Below, in pieces: positions 1 through 9,478 of a stretch of DNA of 64,000 bases. Below the pieces are notes generated by a model. That model searched no databases. It worked only from the letters and a program-made list of their open reading frames with translations, and had not been told where the DNA came from. Origin of the DNA: Tubulanus polymorphus. Lineage: Eukaryota > Nemertea > Palaeonemertea > Tubulaniformes > Tubulanidae. The position numbers and the translations under genes were made by a program. Within the stretch, counting starts at the first letter, position 1. The number at the start of each line of letters is the position of its first letter. Location: the NCBI RefSeq assembly GCF_964204645.1, contig NC_134027.1:23982485-24046484 (forward strand). The letters run 5' to 3'.

Positions 1-142
1 TTGATGACGTAGTGCACATCCTCTCACACGAATTAGTTAGCAATATATAGAAAAAACCGTTACAAAATTGTTTTTATTCTGTGATAGCTACTATGCGTTG
101 TCTAAGGGGTTCTCTGTGAGTCGATGTGCATTACGTCATCAA
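1..142. repeat. Short palindromic element with 20-bp terminal inverted repeats
   Basis: The first 20 bases (TTGATGACGTAGTGCACATC) reappear inverted at 123-142 with one mismatch, so the two ends form a 142-bp inverted-repeat element. The left end may be clipped by the window edge. Related single ends occur at 1487-1510, 1613-1630, 54062-54085 and 54190-54215, so this is one member of a dispersed family. No ORF. Confidence 0.6.
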
Positions 143-431
143 CAATGACGTTTCAAGATAACTCTTTTTCTATTTCATAAATTTTCATTTCTTTTTTGAT
201 GATACATTTGCCCTACGTCAGACTGGGCCAATTTCGGTTATCGGAGTTAGTCGACTATAGTTGAACTAAACGAAACCGAGTGTCAGTAAGTCGTTAGTTC
301 CGACCTACCTCCAAGATAGCCGACACTGTGAAATACGTTACGACCGAACTATAGTGCGTTCGGTTATTAGTTCCGACCAGCTAGTCGACTAGCTACGAAA
401 ACCGAAGTTAGCCCCGTTGCTGGACAATTCA

Positions 432-758
432 CATCTTCACCCGTCAAGGGATTCGAACCCACTACGCTAAAGCTGTTCCCCGAACCCCTTGACCTCACGA
501 GTAGTTGGAGTCGTTACCAGCCGACCAGAATCCGGTCGTACCAATTACAGCGCTCGTAACAAACCGTCAGTAGACTTCTGTTGGTTTTCCCGTTAAATTG
601 ACCAATCAGCGAACGTTTTACCGAACAAGGAAGTATTTCGCAAATCGATATATGACGTCACGCGCAACAGCGCCAGTAATGAAATCACGCTTCGTGAGGC
701 CAGGGGGCTGGTGGAAGCGAGTTCGGGAGTGATACCGGACCCCTGGCAAGTGAGGATG
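432..758 (-). mobile_element. Mutator-like MITE, copy I, with 9-bp target duplication
   Basis: The element runs from CATC to GATG with imperfect inverted termini. It is flanked by a perfect 9-bp direct repeat GACAATTCA at 423-431 and 759-767. The same sequence occurs in the opposite orientation at 29060-29329 and 59474-59792, each with its own 9-bp duplication. A 9-bp duplication is typical of Mutator-superfamily elements. No transposase is encoded. An internal GGTTCGAATCCC stretch resembles a tRNA box B, so a SINE origin is the alternative. It lies upstream of, or in the first intron of, the VWC-like gene at 860. Confidence 0.75.
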
Positions 759-859
759 GACAATTCAATTCAATTGCCGATATAGTCAAATTCAAATTAC
801 CTTTATTGATACTTATTTTACGGCATCGAAAATAAACAAAATCGGTATCATGATTTCAG

Positions 860-2788
860 ATGGTTGCACTGTTGAGAGGTTCCCTGATTCCAGTCTCAAC
901 GAGGTTGAAAAGCGTTACGAGGAAAAGACTGATTGCGAACTGTGTTACTGTAAGGATCGCGCCGGAGACGTTACCTGCGAAACGTAAGTCTTTGTCCAAA
1001 ATTTGTATTAAAATAATTGAAAGATCTCGTACAAGATTTATTCTGCTAACTTAGCTAGCTACCGGCGAAAACTGCAAAATCTCGAGGCAAATAACACTAA
1101 AACACATTAACGCTTTATTGGCCGCCGACCACACTCACAACTATATCTGTTCTACTTCGATTTTCGATTTCGAAATCAAATGTTTCGTTCCTGGTGGGAG
1201 TGTTGGGTTTGACAGGCATACAAAATCAAAACAAATCAAGCGAAATCTACCAGTTGAATAGAAATAACAGGTCGGGTCAATCCCTATTTCAAGATCAAAA
1301 ATCATATCTCATCTCCATCTACTAAACAAGAAAACTAGAGCTTGAAATTCTATTGAAGCCTTGAAAAATAACACGTTGTCGACTATTGATGATATAATAT
1401 TTCTTATCATATGATATCAAGGGTTAATAAAGTTATTTTGAATTTGAATATGATTGAATTCACTGACAGCCAGTCTAGCCCCGCTATATTGATGACGTAG
1501 TGCACATCTTCTCAAAAATGATGATTGAAATTTACCAAATAATTTGAAGTATATCTAATTACGAAATAAACGCCTAAATTCACAATATTGTAACTGTTAT
1601 TTTGAAACGGCAATATGACGTAGTGCACACAGACTTACACAACCCCCTTATATAACCCAACATGAGGGTGCCTGGCCAGCACTGTGGCGCTTGCGCGTTC
1701 GCATTCAAAAACTAACCCCAAATAACAACATATTTCCGTCTTTTTCTCCTCGTTCACTTCCTCCTTCCGTTCGGGTACCAGAACACAGTAGTAAATCGAT
1801 GAACATCGTAAACGTAACTCGCAATACTATACGTAAAAAGTAACTTGTAAGTTGCTTCATGGCTTCTAGAAGAACCAGTTTGTGACTTTCTCAAAAGGTA
1901 TTAAAAATGAACTGATCCTTTGTCCTCAAAAATAATTCATTAATGAGCAATTAAAAATTGATGAAAAATATCAACATGTAAAATCAGCAACATGATTTTG
2001 ATCGTGCTAAAACTGGCAATGGGCCCGGTACGACTTTTTGTTCGGACCAAACAGCCACGGGCCAAGGACGAACAGGCACTTCATGATATGCTGCGTCAAA
2101 AAGTAAATGTGAGCCATGGGGGAAGATAGGGTCAAACAGGCACGGGCATATTTGGCACCACGGCGACCAAAATGCTCGTGTGATCGCGGCAGTGCATTCG
2201 TTCCTACTTTAGCGGCGTTCACGCTTGGTTATTTAGAAAGAACTGCCAGTTTTAGCACGATCAAAATCATGTTGCTGATTTTACATGTTGACATTTTTCA
2301 TCAACTTTTAATTGCTCATTAATGAATTATTTTTGAGGACAAAGGATCAGTTCATTTTTAATACCTTTTGAGAAATGACCTATTACAACGTGTTTGAATT
2401 AGGTCCATTCCGGGTACGGACCAAATAAGAAAGGACTAACCACGGACGTGTAAACTTTTTAGATCGTCCGTGAAATGACTAAACACTAGTGTGAAACGTG
2501 GATCATAATATGTTTCGGGTTATTTACAGGTGCGGCGCCATGTACATGCATATATCCGCGTGTCGTTACAAATTTATGTTGAAACACAAGTGTTATTTCG
2601 GCAAGATATCGGATACGTGGCCTAAATGTTGTTGGAAGTACCAAGCAATCTGCAAATCGACCGGTGACTACGCTGCATTGTTCGACAATGACGATTTCGC
2701 CAAATTCAACGAAACGCATCATGCCACTGCATGTACGTGTGACCCTCAAGCCACGCAAGCACCCGTGGAAGCATTTGCTGTTTTATAA
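860..2788 (+). CDS. Secreted VWC-like cysteine-rich protein, 5' part outside window
   Basis: Two coding exons are visible: 860-983 (acceptor TTTCAG, donor GTAAGT) and 2530-2788 (acceptor TTTACAG, stop TAA). They join in phase 2 to encode about 127 residues. Exon one gives GCTVERFPDSSL and a CxxCxC pattern (CELCYC); exon two carries a CC pair and further cysteines. This is the order of a von Willebrand factor C domain split over two exons. There are 13 cysteines in the visible part, an odd number. Exon phases and sequence match the minus-strand paralogs at 9.5-12.3 kb and 51.5-53.5 kb, which have a 70-nt signal exon. No such exon lies in 1-859, so it is probably left of the window. This is the only family member on the plus strand. 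The ligand is unknown; extracellular location is inferred from the paralogs. Confidence 0.75.
1390..1660. repeat. Dispersed repeat in the intron, paralogous to 53.9-54.2 kb
   Basis: This segment of the intron resembles 53900-54230 on the same strand. Both contain a start-like TATTGATGACGTAGTGCACATC motif near 1485 and 54060 and a second TGACGTAGTGCACA copy about 125-130 bp later. Non-coding. Confidence 0.45.
1887..2375. mobile_element. Foldback MITE with 132-bp inverted arms
   Basis: The arms 1887-2018 and 2244-2375 are reverse complements over 132 bp with about two mismatches, around a 225-bp loop. The ends read TTTCTCAAAAGG and CCTTTTGAGAAA. TGAC stands directly before and directly after the element, a possible 4-bp target duplication. 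It sits in the last intron of the VWC-like gene. Two opposed ORFs inside it are by-products of the palindrome and are not genes. Confidence 0.75.
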
Positions 2789-3464
2789 TGAATCTGCATA
2801 CAGTTATTATCTATTGCATGATTAACTAAAACAATGATACCTTTTACAAGTATGCAGTATTTATCGCAACTTGAGCCAAGTATAACGTTATCTTTAATGC
2901 ATTAATGACGATGATATTAAAATGTACGTAGCAAAATGTAATCAAATATAGAAATTTAATATAAGATCTCAATATCAGAATCAAACTTTTTTGATATATC
3001 TTGATTGTAAAATAATTGCGCGATGGGACTCGAACCTGAACCCTATACTGAGACGACATCTTGAGTTCATGAGTTCCGAGTTCATAATTTCCATAGTTCT
3101 CAAGTTCATGAGTTCGTCTAATGAAAAAAAAGCCTGCGATACCAAAACGTCGAATGTAAACACGATGCTCTATCAAAGACCCACGTCTCAGGCTCAGACG
3201 ATACTGAACAACCATCGATTAATGGCATGTTGACGGGCGCCTCCGTTCCCCTCTAGCAGCTAGCTCGGGTGGCTCCGATTTTCTGTGCGCGGGCTAGTGA
3301 AGAGGGTGACTCCTAATATCTGGTGACTCTCGATGTGTCTGCTCGGGTTTTAATGACGAAAAAGATAACAAACGCTATTATAAATTTCTAAACATCTATT
3401 TATTTTCTATAAACCATCAAGAAAGCAGATGGCTGATGATAGACTGGTTGCCGGTTGACTTCAG
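2789..3464. other. Intergenic, with tRNA-like repeat remnant
   Basis: No gene is seen. On the minus strand 3020-3036 reads GGTTCGAGTCCCATCGCG, a good tRNA box B and T-arm. A GATAGAGC stretch near 3170 could be a degraded box A. The spacing, with direct repeats of GAGTTCATGAGTTC between them, does not fold into a tRNA, so a tRNA-derived SINE remnant is likelier. Part of it (GTGTCGTCTCAGG) recurs at 5764-5776 on the other side of the LINE. Confidence 0.35.
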
Positions 3465-3619
3465 TTATTATTTTTATTATTCTTTATTCACGAATTAAAT
3501 TACACTAGAAAATTACAACAAGATAATATAATAAAATAATGTAATTCAAGTCGATGGACACCAGGAGAAGTTACAAACTTATATCCATGAAACATGGCCC
3601 TGGCGCCCATAGAAATCAA

Positions 3620-3728
3620 ACACACGCACGCACACACACACATGTACACAACCCTGCACCACAACACTCACGCATACGCATACGCATACGCACGCACGCA
3701 CGCACGCACGCATGCACGCACACACATC
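3620..3728. repeat. ACGC/CA microsatellite
   Basis: Interrupted runs of ACAC, ACGC and GCATAC units. They lie within the 3' untranslated part of the LINE read on the minus strand. Confidence 0.85.
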
Positions 3729-3788
3729 CATAATGACAAGTTAAGTTCAGATCGACCTATAAACGCATATTAAACAAATGTTAAATTA

Positions 3789-5549
3789 CTATTGACCCGT
3801 TAACAGATACTGTTTGAAATTCTTTTTAAATACATAAACATTCTTCGACTGCTTTAAAGTTGAATCGAGTAAATTCCAAAGTTTTGGACCAGAAACCTTT
3901 ACCGAAAATTTATTTCTTCGAGTTTGAAATCGAGGGATTTCCATATTGTTTTGGCTACGAGTTTGATAATCGTGGATTTCATGTCGAAATTGAAAATAGT
4001 TATTAAAAGAATCAGGTAGCATGGATTTGTTATAATTAAACATGAAGCATCCTAACTGTAATTTGTTCATTTCTTTAATTCTCAGTATTTTCAGTCTTTT
4101 AAAGAGTGGATCAGTATGTTCTAAATAATATGAATTTGTTATTATTCGAACCGCACGTTTTTGAAGTAGTAATAATGAATCTAAATAGACATTAAAATTT
4201 TGAGCCCAAACTATGTTACAATAACTTAAATACGGTTCCACTAAACTAAAATACAATTGAATAAGAGTTTTCTCAGGTAAAAATCGTTTTAATCTATTTA
4301 ACATACTGATACTCTTCGATACCTTGCGTTGAACATTATTGATATGATCAATCCATGAAAGTTTATCGTCAATATTTATACCCAAAAAATTTGTGCTATG
4401 AACTTGATCAATATTAATTCCGCTGATTTGAATCGAAATGTTAAGTGGTAGTTGTGAGCCAAATACCATGCAATGAGTTTTTGGCAAGTTTAAAGATAAT
4501 TTGTTAGCGTAAAACCACGTGGCTAGTTTATCAAGTTCACTAGACACGGTCAATGCAAGGTGATGAATATCGGAACCGCTCGCAAAGACATTAGTGTCAT
4601 CTGCAAAAAGCGTAAATTTCAAAATGTTGCTGACATTAACGCAGTCATTTATGTATATTAAAAAAAGTAACGGTCCCAAAATGGAACCTTGAGGCACACC
4701 AGTAGATATATTCAAAAGATGAGACTTACAATTTTCAATTTGAACAGTTTGTTGTCGGTTTTCCAAATAATTTCTAAACCAGCAAAGTGCGCGACCTTTA
4801 ATTCCATAAAAATCTAATTTTGACAATAATATTTCATGGTTGACTGTATCAAAGGCTTTAGATAAGTCCAAATAAACACCGATAGTGGGATTTTTATTTT
4901 CAAGATTATATGAAATTTCATCAATAATTTTGATGACTGCCATGGCAGAGGAGTGATTCTTTCTAAAACCGAATTGATTTGAATTTATGATAGAAAATTT
5001 ATCACAATAAGACATTAGTCTGTTGTACACGACTTTTTCAAGAATCTTTGAAAAGCAAGGCAAAATTGAGATAGGCCGGTAATTATTAAAGTTATCTTTG
5101 TCACCACTTTTGTATAAAGGTCGAATTCTAGCGATTTTTAATTTGTCCGGAACAATTCCAGTCTGTAGACTCATGTTAAAAACATGGCAGAGAGGATCTT
5201 TAATTAAGTCAAAAATTTTTTTAGTTACTTTCATGCTAATCTCATCGGTACCCAAACCTTTATTGGAGTCAAAATTTTTTACTATATTCATCAGTTCGAC
5301 TGGTGTTGTTGGGAACAAAAAGAAGTTTTCATTTGGGCTGTTATGCAGGAAATCCTTAAAATTTATATTTGTGCTAGGGATCTTTTCGGCAAGCTTATTA
5401 CCGATGTTTACAAAGTACTCATTAAATTTATTAGCAATGTTAACTTTTCCATTTATAGGTGTCCCATTAAGTTTGAATGCGTCAGGTAATTCTTCCGAGT
5501 TTGATGACTTACCAAGAATATTGTTAATAATTTTCCATGTTTGTTTCAT
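3789..5549 (-). CDS. LINE reverse transcriptase, C-terminal part of ORF2
   Basis: 586 codons stay open without a stop. The RT finger-palm motifs are in order: a region around SFSKILEKVVYNRL-like residues, DLSKAFDTV, GVPQGSILGPLLFLIYIND, and the catalytic FADDTNVF. A thumb and C-terminal region follows (SWIDHINNVQRKVSKSI and LVEPYLSYCNIVW). This order is that of CR1/jockey-like non-LTR elements. The apurinic endonuclease that should precede it is missing. The intact frame suggests a recent insertion, but without endonuclease and 5' end it is not autonomous. It would copy LINE RNA into DNA at the target site in the nucleus. Confidence 0.9.
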   Translation of the reverse strand: MKQTWKIINNILGKSSNSEELPDAFKLNGTPINGKVNIANKFNEYFVNIGNKLAEKIPSTNINFKDFLHNSPNENFFLFPTTPVELMNIVKNFDSNKGLGTDEISMKVTKKIFDLIKDPLCHVFNMSLQTGIVPDKLKIARIRPLYKSGDKDNFNNYRPISILPCFSKILEKVVYNRLMSYCDKFSIINSNQFGFRKNHSSAMAVIKIIDEISYNLENKNPTIGVYLDLSKAFDTVNHEILLSKLDFYGIKGRALCWFRNYLENRQQTVQIENCKSHLLNISTGVPQGSILGPLLFLIYINDCVNVSNILKFTLFADDTNVFASGSDIHHLALTVSSELDKLATWFYANKLSLNLPKTHCMVFGSQLPLNISIQISGINIDQVHSTNFLGINIDDKLSWIDHINNVQRKVSKSISMLNRLKRFLPEKTLIQLYFSLVEPYLSYCNIVWAQNFNVYLDSLLLLQKRAVRIITNSYYLEHTDPLFKRLKILRIKEMNKLQLGCFMFNYNKSMLPDSFNNYFQFRHEIHDYQTRSQNNMEIPRFQTRRNKFSVKVSGPKLWNLLDSTLKQSKNVYVFKKNFKQYLLTGQ

Positions 5550-5590
5550 ATCATTTGACTGCCAGTGCAGAATTGGACAAAGTCAACCAG

Positions 5591-6443
5591 TCTTGGTTGA
5601 TGCGGGACATCATTTTTGTAGTTAATTGATGACGTAAACGGATTTAATATCCTTATAATAGGATTCTTCATGTCGCGTAATTTCATAGTGTTTTACATGC
5701 CCAAATAAACTCGAAATATCATAAACTCTGGAAGTTATGAACTGGGGAACTCATGAACCCAAGGTGTCGTCTCAGGGCTTCCATACTATACCGACCAGTG
5801 GCCGTGGTACCTATCTTCCCTCAGGCTCACGAGTAAAAACGACGGATAAAATCGATAAAACCAGATAGGTGACGCGGCAGGAGCGGGTCCAGATGAGGGC
5901 ACGAGGAGCACGTGCTCCATTCGCAATTTTCCTGGGCCTTTTTTTCAAAAGCAACGGCATGATTTTCCAGGGCGCATATTTTCCAAGCTTTACCCAGTCC
6001 TCGCCGTAGTCCCAACTGAACTTTTCTTAGACTGGTTACCGGTCTATTATATGGAATGGGATAGGCAATGAGTCCGAATTTTTCTCAATTACCATACGAA
6101 GTTCATAATTGCTAAATCGAGTCGATCGAATATGGACCCAATTTTGAAGATTTCTTTACAATATGTAATATTATGATATATAATTGAGTTTACACAGGCC
6201 TGTTCGGTTTTGGCTTTTTTCTGGTTTGGCTCAAATTGACTGAGATCGTTGCCTCTTCGGCACAAATATTTCCGTATAACCGAGGATCCAAAAACATTAA
6301 CGGCGTCAGCAGTGAGTGGCCGGGAAGTGCATGCATTGAACACAGTCAGGCGCTGCTTGAACGTCGCTCTGAGAATCAATATTGCACTCAATACAATACG
6401 CCCTACAAAAAACCGCTGTCGTGGCTCTTGCATACCGGTTCTG
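5591..6443. other. Intergenic region upstream of the acyltransferase gene
   Basis: No supported gene. 5700-5790 resembles part of the repeat at 3050-3190. ORFs across 6089-6547 overlap the first acyltransferase exon in other frames and lack support. The promoter and 5' UTR of the acyltransferase gene should lie here, but no convincing TATA box was found. Confidence 0.5.
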
Positions 6444-8151
6444 ATGGCGATGTCGGAGTGTACGATACTCTATACTACTATTGCGTGTACAATAATACTA
6501 TGGTTGGTTCTGATTCTGTTCAATTTTCACAAAACGAAGCGAAATAATCAACGTCAACTGAAGGACGCTGTACGCAAAATCACTGCTACAGGTAGGTATA
6601 GTCTTCTGTAGTAGGTTTATCTTCTATAGTAGGTTTATCATCGTGGCCCAGTTCATTCGTAGATCTGTTAATCTCACGCGTATAGTGGCAGTATTTAGCT
6701 AATGCATCGGGTGATAAGTCTTAATACGGTAGTACCGTGTTTGACTAAGTATTTCCAATTTGTTTTTAGGTAGATTCGCTCGTAAACTGGCTTGTCACGA
6801 GATCTTGAATTTGAATGAGAACAACTCCTCCGCCGGCCAGTCGTGGGCGATATTCTCGTTTAGCAGCGAACGCGAACTACGCGTTTCACTAGTAGAAACG
6901 ACTGTGCGCCACGTGTACAGACGTCATCCGATGTTACGCGCGAAAATTTCCAAAATCGTCACCGGCAAAAACACCGCGATGAAATTCATCGAAGAAATGG
7001 ACGAAGAGACGATAGATTTTCGACAATCGGCCGCGACTGATTATCGGCCGTTGTTAGACGAGGATTTGTTGACGGTATTCGACGAGAACGGACCTTTATG
7101 GAGAATAACGATGCTGAAATCGGTGAAAACAGAAAACCACGACGGTAGAAACAAGTACACGTTCGTGCTGGTCGGTGTACACATGATCTTTGACGGAATA
7201 AGCGTGATCAAATTCATTAACGATTTCCTCGAAATTCTCGGAAAGCTTCTCGTCGATGATTCCGTAACCGAAGTGGACAGTCAACCATTAAAACCTAGCC
7301 GAGATTATTACATGGCGTCTGATATCGAACTGACTATGCGGGATAGAGCGCGGTTCTATTTCGGCGAATTGTTCGAGCTCTTATGGCCGCGACCTCCGTC
7401 GATCGAACTTACTAGGAAACTGAATTACGCGCCGGTGGACGCGGCGAACATGACGCGTACCATCGAGAACATCGAGATCGACTTCGACGAATCGGAAACT
7501 CGAGATTTTTTGGCATCGGCGAAAGCGAATCACTTGCGGATGAACGCTTCGATCATGACAGCGGTGGCTGCGGCTCTGGCTAAAATGGCGGACGGTAAGA
7601 TGACAATTCCGCTCCAAGACGTCAACGTGCAAACGATCGCGAATCTCAGGTCTCCGAGAATCTGTTCCGGGATAACCGAACGCGACATCGGTGACTATAC
7701 GTCGTGGGGGTGTTATTACATCAATGTACAAATTCCGGCCGATATCGATCTGGAAAAGTTTTGGCAAGTCGCCAAGACCACGCAACAAGACGTCGAAAGT
7801 CAAGTAAATGACTTGAAGCTCGTTTTCGAGAGTTGCAAGATGGCGAAGATGGATTCCCGAAAACCGATCCGCAAAAATTTACCGTACGCGATCGATTTAG
7901 GATTTTCGAACTGGGGGAGTTTCGACGTGCTTAACAGAGGCGCAAATCCCGCGGCATTTTCAGATCTTAAACTGCATTTTTTGTTCAACGCTTTCGAAAC
8001 TCGGGCGTCGACGGTCGACGTCGTCGCGATAACAATCGACGGCAGACTGTCGTTAAATCTTCAATACCAAACTGATGACGTCAGCCGCGATTTTGCCCAT
8101 AAATACGCGCTTACGATTCGCGAGTCGTTTCGGGATTATTGTCGTGTATGA
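6444..8151 (+). CDS. Membrane-anchored condensation-type acyltransferase
   Basis: Two exons, 6444-6591 (donor G/GTAGGT) and 6770-8151 (acceptor TTTTTAG), join in phase 1 to give 509 residues. The start MAMSECTILYTTIAC leads straight into a single hydrophobic segment (about residues 7-27), followed by basic HKTKRNN: an N-terminal signal anchor. The body belongs to the chloramphenicol acetyltransferase-like fold. VHMIFDG at about 186-192 is the HHxxxDG motif with the catalytic second His, Asp and Gly kept and the first His replaced by Val. Near residue 410, FSNWG matches the SNxG motif of alcohol acetyltransferase and condensation enzymes. Members transfer acyl groups from thioesters to hydroxyls or amines; the substrate here is unknown. 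The last 125 bp are copied at 14761 and 21376 by the tandem duplication. An upstream in-frame ATG at 6249 exists but is less likely, because the anchor starts right after 6444. Confidence 0.75.
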
Positions 8152-9264
8152 AGAAATAGCTTAACACTATTTTGTCATTTCTGTAGTTAAGTCGCGACCT
8201 CTCACCGGCTAACCTAATATCCAGCACCCACACACGCAGAAACGAAAAAGGAATCCGACAAACCACGTAACCCAGAAAAAACGGTTAGACTGCTGGAAGG
8301 AGCGGTCTATCAATCGTATAGCAGGAATCGAATTGACTAGATAAATGACGAAAAGGTGTCGAAATATCTGTTTAAAGGGGAGCAATCTCGATCACACCTA
8401 CGCACGTCGACAAGGAGTTCCAGCAAGAACCTTAGTGCCTGATGTAGCACAGAGCCAGCGGGGAACCGCTTTAGTGAGTTCGAATCTATTGACGAGAAAA
8501 TATCCTGCGCAGTAGGAATAGCAGATAGGCTATCTGCAGGAAATCGGTTGTAAACCGAGCCAGACTACTTCGAATACAGCTAAAACAATTTCAATCATAT
8601 ATCGTTAAACTGAACTTGAACATTTATTTACATTTTGAAATTATATACATTATACATGTATACTAGTAACTGTACAACTACACGTCGCATTTTCAATACA
8701 AGGGCACGACCATTGCGACGCAGGCCAACAATGTTTTCACAAAGTCACATGATCCAGATAAAAAACAACAAAACGACTATCTTCCTATCCCCAAGTTCAA
8801 AAAGTTTTGACTGAAGATTAAAACGTAGAAGATTTGTACCTGACGCTCTGTTGTCGTTAAGTATCCGACATTCTGTCCTAAAGAAATATTACCTGGTATT
8901 AAAATCTTTAAAAACCTTATCGTCGGAAAACAAGCATTATTTCTGTAGTACACAAGTCGGTTGTTGTATCCACATTGCTATTCCCATGGATCAGAATCTA
9001 TCTTCAGTTGGATCTAACATCATGAAAACGGATGCTATACTTGCCACAAGAATGGTTTCCAGATTTTGAAACTCATCTGAATTCTGGATTGTTTCGTGGC
9101 CGTAATGTCAAAACGTTCCTCAAAAAATGATCCTCGCGACGCGGGTGGCAAAACATCTTCCCCTCCTTCACCAGAGTTTTTGACCAGGACTGCGGCATAG
9201 TATTAGTGCTACCACAAACCAGAGGATACTGACAAATAACTAGATCCTATCGATTTTTATATGT

Positions 9265-9270
9265 TTTATT
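9265..9270 (-). terminator. Poly(A) signal of VWC-like copy 1
   Basis: AATAAA on the minus strand, about 210 bp after the stop codon. It lies in a block (GGCAAAAATAAAACATA) also found downstream of the other long family members, and in varied form downstream of the short ones. Confidence 0.6.
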
Positions 9271-9478
9271 TTTGCCACATATTAAAAATAAATCAAAGAC
9301 AATACCTTGGTCAAATATCATTGAACCTGGACTTAGTAACATAGATTTTAAAATAACTGATCGTTGAATGTGCCAAAAGGTTATAATGTTATTAGATCCG
9401 CACACAAGTAAAAGGTTTCATTTTCAAATTATCAAAATGGCTGCTGTATATATGCGGAGCTGAGACAGTTACCGGACG

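Larger units (their letters stand above)
3465..5590 (-). mobile_element. 5'-truncated non-LTR retrotransposon
   Basis: The element contains a reverse-transcriptase ORF (3789-5549, minus). Its 3' part includes the microsatellite and an AT-rich tail with AATAAAGAATAATAA-type repeats near 3470-3495. No endonuclease domain precedes the RT, so it is 5' truncated. The right border near 5590 is approximate, and no clear target duplication was found. Confidence 0.8.

Noticed and set aside
2498-2788. 96-codon ORF with its own ATG at the last exon of the first gene
   Set aside because: The ATG is in the intron. The acceptor at 2529 and paralog comparison show that the exon starts at 2530.
3018-3190. 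Possible tRNA gene on the minus strand
   Set aside because: Box B is good, but the acceptor arms do not pair and the anticodon arm is missing. Kept only as a repeat remnant.
8851-9069. 72-codon plus-strand ORF kept in all tandem units (also 15847-16065 and 22464-22682)
   Set aside because: It begins at TTG, has no promoter or homology, lies in the 3' flank of the VWC-like gene, and is open in all units simply because the units are nearly identical.
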